Shown in pieces: positions 8,549-16,690 of a DNA stretch of 57,794 nt (position 1 is its first letter; the number at the start of each line of letters is the position of its first letter). Position numbers and translations under genes: made by a program. The notes beneath the pieces are model-generated. The model did no database searches and had not been told where the DNA came from. It saw only the letters and a program-made list of their open reading frames with translations. Source of the DNA: Clostridia bacterium (GTDB lineage Bacteria; Bacillota_A; Clostridia; Christensenellales; Aristaeellaceae); contig JAFWUC010000066.1 of NCBI GenBank assembly GCA_017518705.1, positions 1 through 57,794 on the forward strand. The letters run 5' to 3'.

Positions 8549-9943
8549 ATGAAGACTTACACCGTAAAAGAGTTATACGCGCTTTCTCCCGCGGAAAAAA
8601 TGCCCGCCAAAGTGCAGGGCTGGGTCCGCACCTGCCGCCAGAGCAAGAACGTGGCGTTCATCGAGCTGAACGACGGCAGCTTTTTCACTTCCCTGCAGAT
8701 AGTGGTGGAAGCGGATAAACTGGAGAATTACGCCGACGTGATGCGCCGCGTGACGGTGGGCGCCAGCCTGGAGTGCGCGGGCGAGATCATCCCCACGCCC
8801 GAGAACAAGCAGCCCTTCGAGCTGAACGCGGACGCGCTTACGGTGCTGGGCGACAGCCCCGCTGACTATCCCCTGCAGAAGAAGTTCCACTCCGTGGAAT
8901 ACCTGCGCACCATCGCGCACCTGCGCCCCCGTGCCAACCTGTTCCAGGCCGTGTTCCGCATAAGGAGCGTGGCGGCGCAGGCGATACACCGCTTCTTCCA
9001 CGACAAAGGCTTCGTGTACGTGCATACTCCCCTGATCACCGGCTCCGACGCGGAAGGCGCGGGCGCGATGTTCCGGGTGACCACACTGGATGCGGGCGAT
9101 CCGCCCCGGCTCCCCGACGGCAGCGTGGACTTTGACAAGGACTTTTTCGGCAAGCCCGTGTCCCTGACCGTGTCCGGCCAGTTGAACGGCGAAGTGTTCG
9201 CCACGGCTTTCGGTTCCATATACACCTTCGGCCCCACCTTCCGCGCGGAGGAGAGCTACACCGCCCGCCACGCCGCCGAGTTCTGGATGATAGAGCCGGA
9301 GATCGCGTTCTGCGACCTTAACGGGGACATGGACATCGAGGAGGAGATGGTCAAATACATCATTTCCGCCGTATTGACCGAGTGCCCCAGGGAGATGGCG
9401 TTCCTGAACGAAAGGGTGGACAAGGGTCTGATCGAGCGCCTAACGCTGGTGAAGGATTCCGATTTTGCCCGCGTCACCTACACCGAGGCCATAAAGCTGC
9501 TGGAGGAAAGCGGCAAGGAGTTCGAGTACAAACCCTTCTGGGGCTGCGACATGCAGACCGAGCACGAAAGGTTCCTGACCGAGCAGGTGTTCAAAAAGCC
9601 CGTGTTCGTAACGGACTATCCCAAAGAGATCAAGGCGTTCTACATGCGCCGCAACCCCGACGGCAAGACCGTTGCGGCGGCGGACCTGCTGGTGCCCGGC
9701 ATAGGCGAACTGTGCGGCGGCAGCCAGAGGGAAGAGAGGCTGGACGTGCTCACGGGCATAATCAACGAGCTGGGCATGAAGCCGGAGGACTACTGGTGGT
9801 ACCTGGAGCTCAGGAAGTACGGCAGCGTGGTGCATTCCGGTTTCGGCATGGGCTTCGAGCGCATGATAATGTACCTGACCGGCGTAGGCAACATCAGGGA
9901 CGTGCTGCCCTTCCCGAGAACGACCAGGAGCTGCGAGTTCTAA
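8549..9943 (+). CDS. asnS: Asparaginyl-tRNA synthetase
   Basis: This cytoplasmic class II aminoacyl-tRNA synthetase charges tRNA-Asn with asparagine using ATP. The 464-residue length is normal for bacterial AsnRS. An N-terminal OB-fold anticodon-binding domain (about 15-110, [19 protein letters not shown]) precedes the catalytic domain, with motif 2 around [11 protein letters not shown] and motif 3 in GFGMGFERM near the C-terminus. AsnRS is chosen over AspRS by the short form and by [15 protein letters not shown]. The start at MKTYTVKEL follows AGCGAGG. It has its own promoter and a strong terminator, so it is monocistronic. Confidence 0.95.
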   Translation: MKTYTVKELYALSPAEKMPAKVQGWVRTCRQSKNVAFIELNDGSFFTSLQIVVEADKLENYADVMRRVTVGASLECAGEIIPTPENKQPFELNADALTVLGDSPADYPLQKKFHSVEYLRTIAHLRPRANLFQAVFRIRSVAAQAIHRFFHDKGFVYVHTPLITGSDAEGAGAMFRVTTLDAGDPPRLPDGSVDFDKDFFGKPVSLTVSGQLNGEVFATAFGSIYTFGPTFRAEESYTARHAAEFWMIEPEIAFCDLNGDMDIEEEMVKYIISAVLTECPREMAFLNERVDKGLIERLTLVKDSDFARVTYTEAIKLLEESGKEFEYKPFWGCDMQTEHERFLTEQVFKKPVFVTDYPKEIKAFYMRRNPDGKTVAAADLLVPGIGELCGGSQREERLDVLTGIINELGMKPEDYWWYLELRKYGSVVHSGFGMGFERMIMYLTGVGNIRDVLPFPRTTRSCEF

Positions 9944-9950
9944 TATCTCA

Positions 9951-9984
9951 AAATATAGGAGATTCATTCTCCTATATTTTTTTT
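9951..9984 (+). terminator. Intrinsic terminator of asnS
   Basis: A perfect 12-bp AT-rich stem (9951-9962 with 9968-9979) is followed by a T tract. Confidence 0.9.
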
Positions 9985-10022
9985 ACAATGATTGGTTTAC
10001 TTCTTAGCGGAGATTTAGTGTA

Positions 10023-10595
10023 ATGAAAAAGTTTGGAAAAGCAATCGTCACTATTTTTGGCGGTCTTCTTGGATTGGTAGCAGCAGTCATAGGTATTTGT
10101 GTGGCTATTTTTGAGTTCAGAACATTTACAATAAAACTATATGAAGCCCCTGCAATAGATCAAGTGTATTATACTCAAGTTGAGAATGATTATATGGTAA
10201 TAACATTGAAACCAGATAAATATATGGTCTTGGATTATATATATGCAGATAGGAATACAGAAGGAATGACACGTTGTATTTATGATCTCAGGGGAAGCAC
10301 TTACGGGTAGCATATAATAAAAAACATCTATATAATGAATAAAAGCATATTCTCATTGAGATTTGCAAAACATGATACGGTTCCTGTACATGGCAGACTT
10401 ACTCTTGATGAATTTCTAACATATAATTACAATGGAGACCCTCCCTGTAAGATCGGCAGCACAGGAGATTCTCTATTATATATTTCAGATGGTTATCTGA
10501 TAAATGGTGATTATATCTTCACACGAATTGATCCCAGTAATATACCAAAGACTATTCGGAAGATAATTGATACGGCAGAGTCTCAGTGGAGATAA
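10023..10595 (+). pseudogene. Small membrane-protein gene split by an in-frame amber codon
   Basis: The first part (10023-10307, 95 residues) has an N-terminal membrane segment (about 8-30, GGLLGLVAAVIGICVAIFEF) and ends at TAG 10308-10310. The reading frame then continues open through 10311-10595 without another stop. The only internal ATG (10335) has no ribosome binding site. The simplest reading is one gene of about 190 residues broken by a single nonsense change. The start is supported by GCGGAGA at 10007-10013. DNA is AT-rich, unlike asnS. No function is recognised. Two separate small genes cannot be excluded. Confidence 0.55.
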
Positions 10596-10617
10596 TTCAA
10601 GAGTATAAGGAGGTATG

Positions 10618-11703
10618 GGTATGAAAAGGATATTAAGTGTTATACTCCTGCTAGTTTTTGCATGGACATTTTGTCCTATTTCACGAGCAATGACAATTTA
10701 TACAACTCATTTCGTTCCTGAGTTAGATATGACAATTACAATTCCAAAAGACTATTTGGTTTACACTAGAGAAACTGATGTTGAAGTAATAAAAAACATA
10801 CTACTTGAGAATAATATATATTTAGATGCTATCGACACAACAACCAATTCAGAATTGTTTATAGTTATGGAAGACTATGATCTTGTAGACTTTAATGAAT
10901 TGGGTGAAAAAGAAATAAACATGTTGAGCTCTTTTGCTTTAGCTACTCTGAATGAAAAAGAAATACAAGTAATAGAGAATAGAGTTGAGAGCATAGGTCA
11001 GAACAAATACATTGTTTTGTTCTCTAAATACTCATATCAATATCAGGAAATGTATGAGTTTAATTACATTACTGCAACCCAAGGCAAAAAAATAAATATA
11101 ATCATGCAGTTTTACTCTGACAAGTATATTGAAACAAATAGGCAAATAGTCGAAAAAATAGTTTTAAATATAAAATATGGAAACAGTTTTCAAAAGAAGT
11201 TATACGAAGACGGAATAATAGGTATCAAGTATTACATACCACAGAATTGGCGTATTTTTGACTCTGATGATGAAGGTGGTATAGGAACAACAATACTAGT
11301 TCCTAAAGATAACCTAGAATATACAATTTCGATAGCAAATATGGATATATGGCAGAAATTGCCTATTTATGAAATGATAAAGCATCCGAGGAGTGAATTT
11401 GACAATAGTTTTATTTTGAATTCTCATGCAAAGGTTGAATTAGAGAATTCTTTGGGAGTTGTTCTAAGTAAAGATTCAATAAAAACAGTATATAATTATG
11501 AATATATAATTGCTAGCACATACAATAATAATTTCGGAACGGATGATAAATTCACTGCTTATATAAGAGCAGAAAATGGAATTGTATATTTAATCATAAC
11601 AAATATAGCAGATAATAGCCTACAATACGATGACTTCGTCTATTTTATGGAGAGTATAGTATATCCATCGTCAACATTGAATTTATCTGATATAATAAAG
11701 TAG
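10618..11703 (+). CDS. AT-rich secreted protein of unknown function
   Basis: The protein is about 361 residues with a Sec signal peptide (MKRILSVILLLVFAWTF, cleavage near SRA). The mature part has two similar stretches, each opening with a beta-strand-like segment of the type 'IYYIPKDY' (residue ~40, TITIPKDYLVY; residue ~205, IKYYIPQNWRIF), so an internal duplication is likely. Codon use is strongly AT-biased against the GC-rich surroundings, pointing to acquisition. The ATG at 10621 within GGTATGGGTATGAAAAGG may be the true start, since AAGGAGG lies at 10607-10613. No family is recognised. Confidence 0.75.
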   Translation, partial: GMKRILSVILLLVFAWTFCPISRAMTIYTTHFVPELDMTITIPKDYLVYTRETDVEVIKNILLENNIYLDAIDTTTNSELFIVMEDYDLVDFNELGEKEINMLSSFALATLNEKEIQVIENRVESIGQNKYIVLFSKYSYQYQEMYEFNYITATQGKKINIIMQFYSDKYIETNRQIVEKIVLNIKYGNSFQKKLYEDGIIGIKYYIPQNWRIFDSDDEGGIGTTILVPKDNLEYTISIANMDIWQKLPIYEMIKHPRSEFDNSFILNSHAKVELENSLGVVLSKDSIKTVYNYEYIIASTYNNNFGTDDKFTAYIRAENGIVYLIITNIADNSLQYDDFVYFMESIVYPSSTLNLSDIIK

Positions 11704-11804
11704 TTGAAAGCAATAATTATTTCTTTATCATATCAAAATAACGCAATCTTGCTTTTAATTTGCTATGTGCTGTGGTAAAATCCAGTGCCAGCGAAAAGAG
11801 GCGG

Positions 11805-11834
11805 ATTGCCACGGCTCCTTCGGAGCCTCGCAAT
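11805..11834. repeat. Palindromic intergenic repeat element
   Basis: ATTGC (11805-11809) pairs with GCAAT (11830-11834), and GGCTCC pairs with GGAGCC around a TTC loop. The surrounding text (GGATTGCCACGGCTCC to CTCGCAATGACG) resembles a class of short palindromic units scattered in many Firmicutes genomes. Other copies cannot be checked here. Confidence 0.55.
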
Positions 11835-11884
11835 GACGACAAGACACGATATACTTCCCCCTCCTCCCGGGGACGGAATATACA

Positions 11885-11926
11885 ACGGACAGTTCGAGAT
11901 CCATCCTGTCCTTAAACAAAACTAGG
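11885..11926 (+). promoter_or_regulatory. Probable preQ1 (class I) riboswitch before queT
   Basis: A 6-bp P1 stem (GGACAG 11887-11892 with CTGTCC 11906-11911) encloses a loop beginning TTC, and is followed by the A-rich tail TTAAACAAAACTAGG. This is the compact layout of the preQ1-I aptamer (stem, GTTC, about nine-base loop, CC, then an A-rich strand that docks in the minor groove). The gene downstream encodes a QueT-type queuosine-precursor transporter, the expected target. Confidence 0.7.
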
Positions 11927-11935
11927 GAAAAGGAG

Positions 11936-11974
11936 ATGGGTCTGCTGAAGGCAGACCCGTATTTTACCCAATGA
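11936..11974 (+). other. Possible 12-codon leader ORF and hairpin overlapping the queT start
   Basis: An ATG immediately after AAAAGGAG opens a 12-codon frame whose TGA overlaps the queT ATG (ATGA). The same stretch folds as a perfect 8-bp hairpin (GGGTCTGC 11938-11945 with GCAGACCC 11951-11958) followed by GTATTTT. It could be the riboswitch expression platform, either as a weak terminator or by placing the ribosome site. The zero spacing between SD and ATG makes translation of the leader doubtful. Confidence 0.35.
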
Positions 11975-12513
11975 AGAATAGCAAAAACACCGTATCCTAC
12001 ATTACCCGCGCGGCGGTCGTCGCCGCGATCTACTTCGCGTGCACGTACGTGATGTATTCCTTCGGTTCCGGCGCCATACAGCTCAGGCTTTCCGAGGCGC
12101 TGTGCGTGCTGCCCCTGCTTATGCCCGAAGCGGTGCCCGGCCTGTTCATCGGCTGCCTGATCGCCAACCTGATCGGCGGCGGCGCCGTATGGGACGTGAT
12201 CTTCGGCTCGCTGACCACCCTTGCCGCGGCATATCTCACCTACAAGGTGGGCTACAAAAAGCCCGGGGTCAAGACCTCCCGCTACTGGCTGGCAATCAGC
12301 TTCCCCGTGATCCTGAACGCCGTGATAGTGGGCGCCGTCGTGTGGGCGTGCTACGGTTTCTCCGGCTTCGGAGTGACCGACAAGCAGACCTTCGGCTACC
12401 TGCCCCTGACCATGCTCACCGTGGGCATCGGCGAGGCGATAGCGGTGTACGTGTTCGGCACCGTGCTCTACCAGGCGGTGTACCGCCTGCCGGACAGCCT
12501 GCTGTCCAAATAA
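11971..12513 (+). CDS. queT: QueT family transporter (queuosine precursor ECF S-component)
   Basis: This 180-residue membrane protein is the substrate-binding S-component of an energy-coupling-factor importer, probably for preQ1 or a related queuosine precursor. About five to six hydrophobic segments are visible, with the family-like LRLSEALCVLPLLMPEAVPGLFIGCLIANLIGG near residues 33-65, a loop typical of QueT/PF06177. The start at MKNSKNTVSYITRA keeps the first membrane helix complete. No ribosome site sits right before it; the nearest (AAGGAG) is about 35 bases upstream across a 21-base hairpin. The riboswitch at 11885 supports the assignment. The shared ECF ATPases are elsewhere. Confidence 0.85.
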   Translation: MKNSKNTVSYITRAAVVAAIYFACTYVMYSFGSGAIQLRLSEALCVLPLLMPEAVPGLFIGCLIANLIGGGAVWDVIFGSLTTLAAAYLTYKVGYKKPGVKTSRYWLAISFPVILNAVIVGAVVWACYGFSGFGVTDKQTFGYLPLTMLTVGIGEAIAVYVFGTVLYQAVYRLPDSLLSK

Positions 12514-12516
12514 AGA

Positions 12517-12555
12517 AATTACCGCAGCCAATGAGGGAGGGAGGCTGCGGTAATT
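12517..12555. repeat. Long inverted repeat downstream of queT
   Basis: A perfect 13-bp inverted repeat (AATTACCGCAGCC 12517-12529 with GGCTGCGGTAATT 12543-12555) encloses a purine-rich 13-base loop (AATGAGGGAGGGA). No T run follows, so it is not a classical terminator. It may stabilise the 3' end of the queT transcript. Confidence 0.6.
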
Positions 12556-12658
12556 CCATTAGCTCTCGCTAACGTCGACATATTAGCATATTTTTGTTCA
12601 TTTGTCAACAACAGTAAGGATCTTTCGCGCCGGGTCCCGTTCGGGCCCGGCGTTTATG

Positions 12659-13777
12659 TTACTTCTGTTTTCTGAACGTTTCCCGGTCGGATACTTTCAC
12701 ATGGGGGAAAGCGCTAGATTCGGAGGCGATGTACATAAGGCGGTCATCGTCAAGACCGAAGGCGAAGCGCAGCACATGCCCGTTTTCGGGGTCTTCGCTT
12801 AGGTACACGGCGCCGTACCAGAGTTCCCAGGTGCCGCTGCCAATGTAGCTGCTCAGGGCGCCTTCATAAAAGGTGTAGGTGCCGTCCGGGTTAAGGGTGA
12901 TAGTGAAATCTCCGCCGAAACCCGGTTTTTCGTATTTGTACTCTCCCGCGATAACGGCCATTTCCTCACGCCTGAACACGTCTTCGACGGCGTTTACCGC
13001 ATTATGGTATCCTTCCGGGAATTCGTTTTCGCCCGAGGCGCGCACCATGTCGCCGTCCGCGAAGGAAAGTTCCAGCGTAAAGTGTTCCCCGTCGAGCACC
13101 CGGGGGTCGCTGCCCCTGAAGCCGTTCCAGTCCTCAAGTTTGTATTCGGAAACGAGCTTTTCCAGCTCTTCGGCGAAGGCGGGAGGAAATTCCCTTACCA
13201 CCTCGTCGTCTTCCATGAGGTAATACCTGCCGTTACGCAAAACGACTTCGCGGTATACCGGCATCATGTAGCCGCCCCGCCCGAAAAAGAAGCGGGTGAG
13301 CACATGATCCTGCGCCAGCTTTCTGCACAGCGCTTCGAATTCCAGCTGTTTGCCGTAGGAGGCAAAGCTGTATTCCTGTATGTTACCCTCGTCTCCCGTC
13401 CAGTACAGGTAGGTCCAGGGGCCGGAGTCCCCGTCCTCCAGATGCTCTTCACGGGCCTTTACCCTGCCGCCCGCAAGGCACGCCGCAAACTCCGCCCAGA
13501 TCTCGTCCGTGATCTCAAGCGTGCCGGAAGCGACAATGTCTTCTTCCATCTGGGGCCAGCCGCCGCCCTGGCGGGACTCGTGGAAGAACCACTTTTTGCC
13601 GTCCTGCACATAAAAGCGGTAGCGCTGGTAAAGCGGGGGATAGTATGAGGCGTCCACGGTGTAGTAAAAGTCGGTTATGCTGTTTTCGCTCACGTCCGTG
13701 CCCACGGTGAACCCCGCGGCGTCTACGGTTGTCGCGCCCATCAGCATGGCGAGCAGCGCGGCGAGTATGCGCTTCAT
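12659..13777 (-). CDS. Secreted protein of unknown function
   Basis: The 372-residue protein has a Sec signal peptide (MKRILAALLAMLMGATTVDA, cut near residue 20). The mature part is acidic and rich in Tyr and Trp. A segment near 290-345 (GEYKYEKPGFGGDFTITLNPDGTYTFY) reads like a small beta-barrel or lipocalin-like unit, as in extracellular proteins that score an ITLNPDGTY motif. The ATG at 13777 is chosen over a GTG at 13786 because GGGAG then has a proper spacing. The ribosome site lies inside the end of the upstream phosphodiesterase gene, so the two are co-translated. No enzyme function is recognised. Confidence 0.75.
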   Translation of the reverse strand: MKRILAALLAMLMGATTVDAAGFTVGTDVSENSITDFYYTVDASYYPPLYQRYRFYVQDGKKWFFHESRQGGGWPQMEEDIVASGTLEITDEIWAEFAACLAGGRVKAREEHLEDGDSGPWTYLYWTGDEGNIQEYSFASYGKQLEFEALCRKLAQDHVLTRFFFGRGGYMMPVYREVVLRNGRYYLMEDDEVVREFPPAFAEELEKLVSEYKLEDWNGFRGSDPRVLDGEHFTLELSFADGDMVRASGENEFPEGYHNAVNAVEDVFRREEMAVIAGEYKYEKPGFGGDFTITLNPDGTYTFYEGALSSYIGSGTWELWYGAVYLSEDPENGHVLRFAFGLDDDRLMYIASESSAFPHVKVSDRETFRKQK

Positions 13778-13782
13778 TCTTC

Positions 13783-14451
13783 TCACACTCCCATCTTTCT
13801 GAGTATCCCTTCGACGGTGACGCCGGGATGGGTCACGTACAGCCGGGCGATCTTTTCCGCAAGCGCGGGGTCAATGCCGTGCTTCCGGGCGATCTCCTCC
13901 GGGCTGCGGCCCCGGGCGGTCTCCCTGACCACGACTTCGGCAATGCTTGCCAGGTCGGGCGCGCTGTCCGGCGCGGTCTTTTCTTTGACGTTTCCGATAT
14001 CGATTTTGTTTGCTGCAAGGCCGTTTTCGTCCAGAATGAGCACCGCCATGGTGACGGGCTGGTAAAAGCGGCGGGGACCGCAGCTGCCGGGATTGAGCAG
14101 AAGCGTCTGCTTCCCGTTTCCCGTGTCTTCCCACTCGCAGTAGTAGGTGTGGGAATGCCCGAATATCACAAGGTCATAGGGGGTAAGGTCCCGGGGCAGG
14201 TCCCGCTTTTTGTGGGTCATCAGGACCTTGAGCCCGCCAAGCTCAAACTCCAGCATAAGCGGCAGGTCTTCGGCCCACTCCCGGTCGTTGTTGCCCCTTA
14301 CCGCCCTGACCGGGGCGATGTTTCGTAGATTATCGAGTATAGCGGGGCTGCTTATGTCCCCCGCGTGGAGGATGAGCTCGCAGCCCTTAAGGTTTTCCGC
14401 CACCTCGGGGCGCAAAAGGTCGTGGGTGTCGGATATTACGCCTATCTTCAT
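13783..14451 (-). CDS. YfcE/MJ0936-type metallophosphoesterase with C-terminal helical extension
   Basis: This cytoplasmic two-metal phosphodiesterase has 222 residues. Motifs are visible in order: ISDTHD (residues 6-11), HAGDIS, RGNND, and GHSHTYY, plus NPGSCGPRR. The phosphoesterase core ends near residue 160. A helical extension follows (SPEEIARKHGIDPALAEKI), which looks like a small helix-turn-helix and is not needed for catalysis. The start MKIGVISD follows AAAGGCGG, and its ATG overlaps the stop of the NUDIX gene (ATGA), so the two are translationally coupled. The substrate is unknown. Confidence 0.85.
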   Translation of the reverse strand: MKIGVISDTHDLLRPEVAENLKGCELILHAGDISSPAILDNLRNIAPVRAVRGNNDREWAEDLPLMLEFELGGLKVLMTHKKRDLPRDLTPYDLVIFGHSHTYYCEWEDTGNGKQTLLLNPGSCGPRRFYQPVTMAVLILDENGLAANKIDIGNVKEKTAPDSAPDLASIAEVVVRETARGRSPEEIARKHGIDPALAEKIARLYVTHPGVTVEGILRKMGV

Positions 14452-14936
14452 TTTGTCCGCCTTTCGTCCTTCACAAAGTGCCTGACCCCGGTCCCGGGCC
14501 GGAAAAGCTCCGTCCTGAAAAACTCCGGATATATGGCGGCTTTTTCGTCCGGGGACACCCACTTCAGGAATTCTTTGCTGTCGTCCTCGGTGAAGGAGGC
14601 GCATACGGGCTCGAAATCCTCAGGCACCTTCATGTAGTAATAGAACGATATCTCGTAGACCAGCCTGCCGCGGTGCGCGGGGGAGTCGGCGTAAAAATAA
14701 TTTTCGTGCACGAAGCCCAGGCGCTCCGTTTCCAGCCGCACGCCCGTTTCCTCGAACACTTCCCGCCGTACCGCTTCCTCGGCGGTCTCGCCGAACTTGA
14801 GGCGTCCGCCCACGGAGTACAGATAATCGCTCCTGCTGTTGCCGACCATCATGAACCTGCCGTTTTTGAGTATGATCGCGCCGACCCGAATGTTTATTAT
14901 CCCCTCGCCGCAGGGTACGGTCATGTCAGGACTCAT
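14448..14936 (-). CDS. NUDIX hydrolase
   Basis: The 162-residue enzyme hydrolyses a nucleoside diphosphate linked to another moiety. The NUDIX box is complete in GGRLKFGETAEEAVRREV followed by FEETGV (about residues 43-66): Gly, Glu, the REVFEE core and the final Gly are present. The start follows GGGAGG. Its stop overlaps the start of the metallophosphoesterase gene by four bases. A NUDIX enzyme and an MPE phosphodiesterase coupled together suggest nucleotide clean-up, but the substrates are not known. Confidence 0.9.
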   Translation of the reverse strand: MSPDMTVPCGEGIINIRVGAIILKNGRFMMVGNSRSDYLYSVGGRLKFGETAEEAVRREVFEETGVRLETERLGFVHENYFYADSPAHRGRLVYEISFYYYMKVPEDFEPVCASFTEDDSKEFLKWVSPDEKAAIYPEFFRTELFRPGTGVRHFVKDERRTK

Positions 14937-14964
14937 CGTGTCCTCCCTTGACTATAGTCAGGAC

Positions 14965-15591
14965 TCAGTCGAACAGCTGCCCGGGGAGCTTGAGCTTCTG
15001 CTTGGGCGGGAAGTGCTTGTCGAACTCTTCCACGTCCGCGTCGGCTACATAGTAGCCTTTGGGCGTTTGGTACACGCCAGTAACGCCGCTTAAGTACCCG
15101 GGGATGAGTTCCCTGCACAGGAAGAAGGAGTCGTCCGCGCCTTCGGGCAGGTCGTGGTAGCGGATGGAGAAATTCCTCGCGTAGTCGAAGCCGCTTTTGC
15201 CGTAAAACAGTATGTTGCCTTCGAACAGCACCGCGCCGAAGCCCATTTCAGCGGCTTTTTCGATGGAATAGTCCAGCAGCTGCTTGCCGTAGCCCTTGCG
15301 CTTAAGCTCCGGGGTTATACAGATGGGACCCATGGTGAGCACGGGCACGTCACGCCCGTCGTCCGCGTTTATGACGGTCTTCATGAACATGTTCTGCCCT
15401 ATGAGTTTTCCGTCCTTTTCCATGACGAAGTCCAGTTCGGGCACGAAGGCGGGGTCGTCCCTGAGCACGTGCATGACCAGGTGCTCGGAACAGCCCGGGC
15501 GGTACACGTTCCAGAAGGATTCGCGGATCAGGTATTCGACTTCCGCATGGTCCGCTTTTGTTTCGCGGCGGATGATAAAGTCTTTGCTCAT
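14965..15591 (-). CDS. GNAT family N-acetyltransferase
   Basis: The 208-residue protein has the acetyl-CoA binding signature in ITPELKRKGYGKQLLDYSI (about residues 90-110; Q/RxxGxG/A as KRKGYGK). The N-terminal IRRETKADHAEVEYLIRESF is the usual first strand and helix, and LFEGNILFYGKSGFDYA gives the Y-G-F ending motif. A C-terminal extension of about 60 residues (YYVADADVEEFDKHFP) resembles the YhbS-like subgroup. The acceptor is unknown. It is followed 28 bases later by the NUDIX gene on the same strand. Confidence 0.85.
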   Translation of the reverse strand: MSKDFIIRRETKADHAEVEYLIRESFWNVYRPGCSEHLVMHVLRDDPAFVPELDFVMEKDGKLIGQNMFMKTVINADDGRDVPVLTMGPICITPELKRKGYGKQLLDYSIEKAAEMGFGAVLFEGNILFYGKSGFDYARNFSIRYHDLPEGADDSFFLCRELIPGYLSGVTGVYQTPKGYYVADADVEEFDKHFPPKQKLKLPGQLFD

Positions 15592-15712
15592 TATATTTCA
15601 GCTCCGTGTTTTTTATCCATCTTATTGTACCATAAGCGGCCCAAAGTATTCAATCCCGCCCGCAAAACAAAGACCGACAGCTTTCCGCCGCCGGTCCCTT
15701 TACGCCGGGATC

Positions 15713-16606
15713 TCACTTTTTTCTTTTCACGGGCACCCATACGGCGCTGTGGTAATCCGGGTCGGTCATTTCGCCGTTTATGCAGTCGTACCACTCCACC
15801 GTAGCGTTTCCGCTCAGCTCGAAGTCCGGATTCCCGGGGAGCCATTCGCGGAAGATCCTCGTGTTCATATTCTGGAGCGTGCGGGGATTGGGCCCCACGC
15901 AGTCGAACACCGCCCACTCGCCGCGGGGAAATTCGTACAGCACCATGCCCTCGGGTACGGGACCGCCGGTGTACTTGCCCGCGATCAGATAGCGGAACCG
16001 CTCGCCCTCCAGGTCGTCTATGCACACGCCGTATTCGCCAATGCAGTTGTCCATGAGCGCCTGCTCGTAAGGGTTGGCGGGGGGATTGCCCGCGTATACG
16101 TTGCGGGCGTATTTTTCGCAGGTCTCGTCCCAGAACTTGGGTATCTCCTCGTAGGAATTCTCGTAACCGAAGATCTTCTGGAACCCGATGAGCCTGAACG
16201 GGAACATCGGAGTGATCTTAAAATCCATCTGGCTGCCTCCCTGTATGGAAATATTGACCGTCATGGGAAGGAAAGATGTGATGCGGCCGCCCTCCCGCGC
16301 CTGGGAAGGGGTCACGCCGTGAAAGCGGGTGAACGCCTTGGCAAAGCTTTCGGGCGTCTCGTAGCCGTACTTGAGGGCGATGTCGATCACCTTCGCGTCC
16401 GTGTCCCTGAGCTCCAGTGCCGCCAGGTACAGCCGGCGGTTCCTTATGTACTCGCCTACGCCGCAGCCCGTCATCAGAGAAAAGCCCCGCTGGAGGAAGA
16501 AGGGGGAAAGGTAGACCCTGTCCGCCACGTCCTTTACGTTTATATCGTCCGTCAAGCGGGATTCGATATAGTCGATCGCCGCGCGGATGCTGCTGAGCCA
16601 TTCCAT
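15713..16606 (-). CDS. AraC family transcriptional regulator with GyrI-like effector domain
   Basis: The 297-residue regulator has two parts. Residues about 5-105 form the AraC DNA-binding domain with two helix-turn-helix units (VKDVADRVYLSPFFLQRGFS and IDIALKYGYETPESFAKAF). Residues about 130-297 form a GyrI/Rob-type small-molecule domain (FRLIGFQKIFGYENSYEEIP to EFPRGEWAVFDCVGP). Such proteins respond to drugs or metabolites. ATG at 16606 (MEWLSS) is preferred over ATG at 16612 because the AGGAAAGGA site is then 8-10 bases away. It sits inside a same-strand run of small enzymes that it may control. Confidence 0.9.
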   Translation of the reverse strand: MEWLSSIRAAIDYIESRLTDDINVKDVADRVYLSPFFLQRGFSLMTGCGVGEYIRNRRLYLAALELRDTDAKVIDIALKYGYETPESFAKAFTRFHGVTPSQAREGGRITSFLPMTVNISIQGGSQMDFKITPMFPFRLIGFQKIFGYENSYEEIPKFWDETCEKYARNVYAGNPPANPYEQALMDNCIGEYGVCIDDLEGERFRYLIAGKYTGGPVPEGMVLYEFPRGEWAVFDCVGPNPRTLQNMNTRIFREWLPGNPDFELSGNATVEWYDCINGEMTDPDYHSAVWVPVKRKK

Positions 16607-16690
16607 AAACATCCCGTCCTTTCCTGACAGATGCAGTATATCCGATCGGGAGGCGCCTGTCCTGTCATTTTGTGCGCGATTTTGTCGGGT

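Noticed and set aside
10308..10310. TAG suppression (pyrrolysine or amber recoding)
   Set aside because: Other damaged genes in the window carry TGA or TAA, so one recoding rule does not explain them, and no pyl genes are present.
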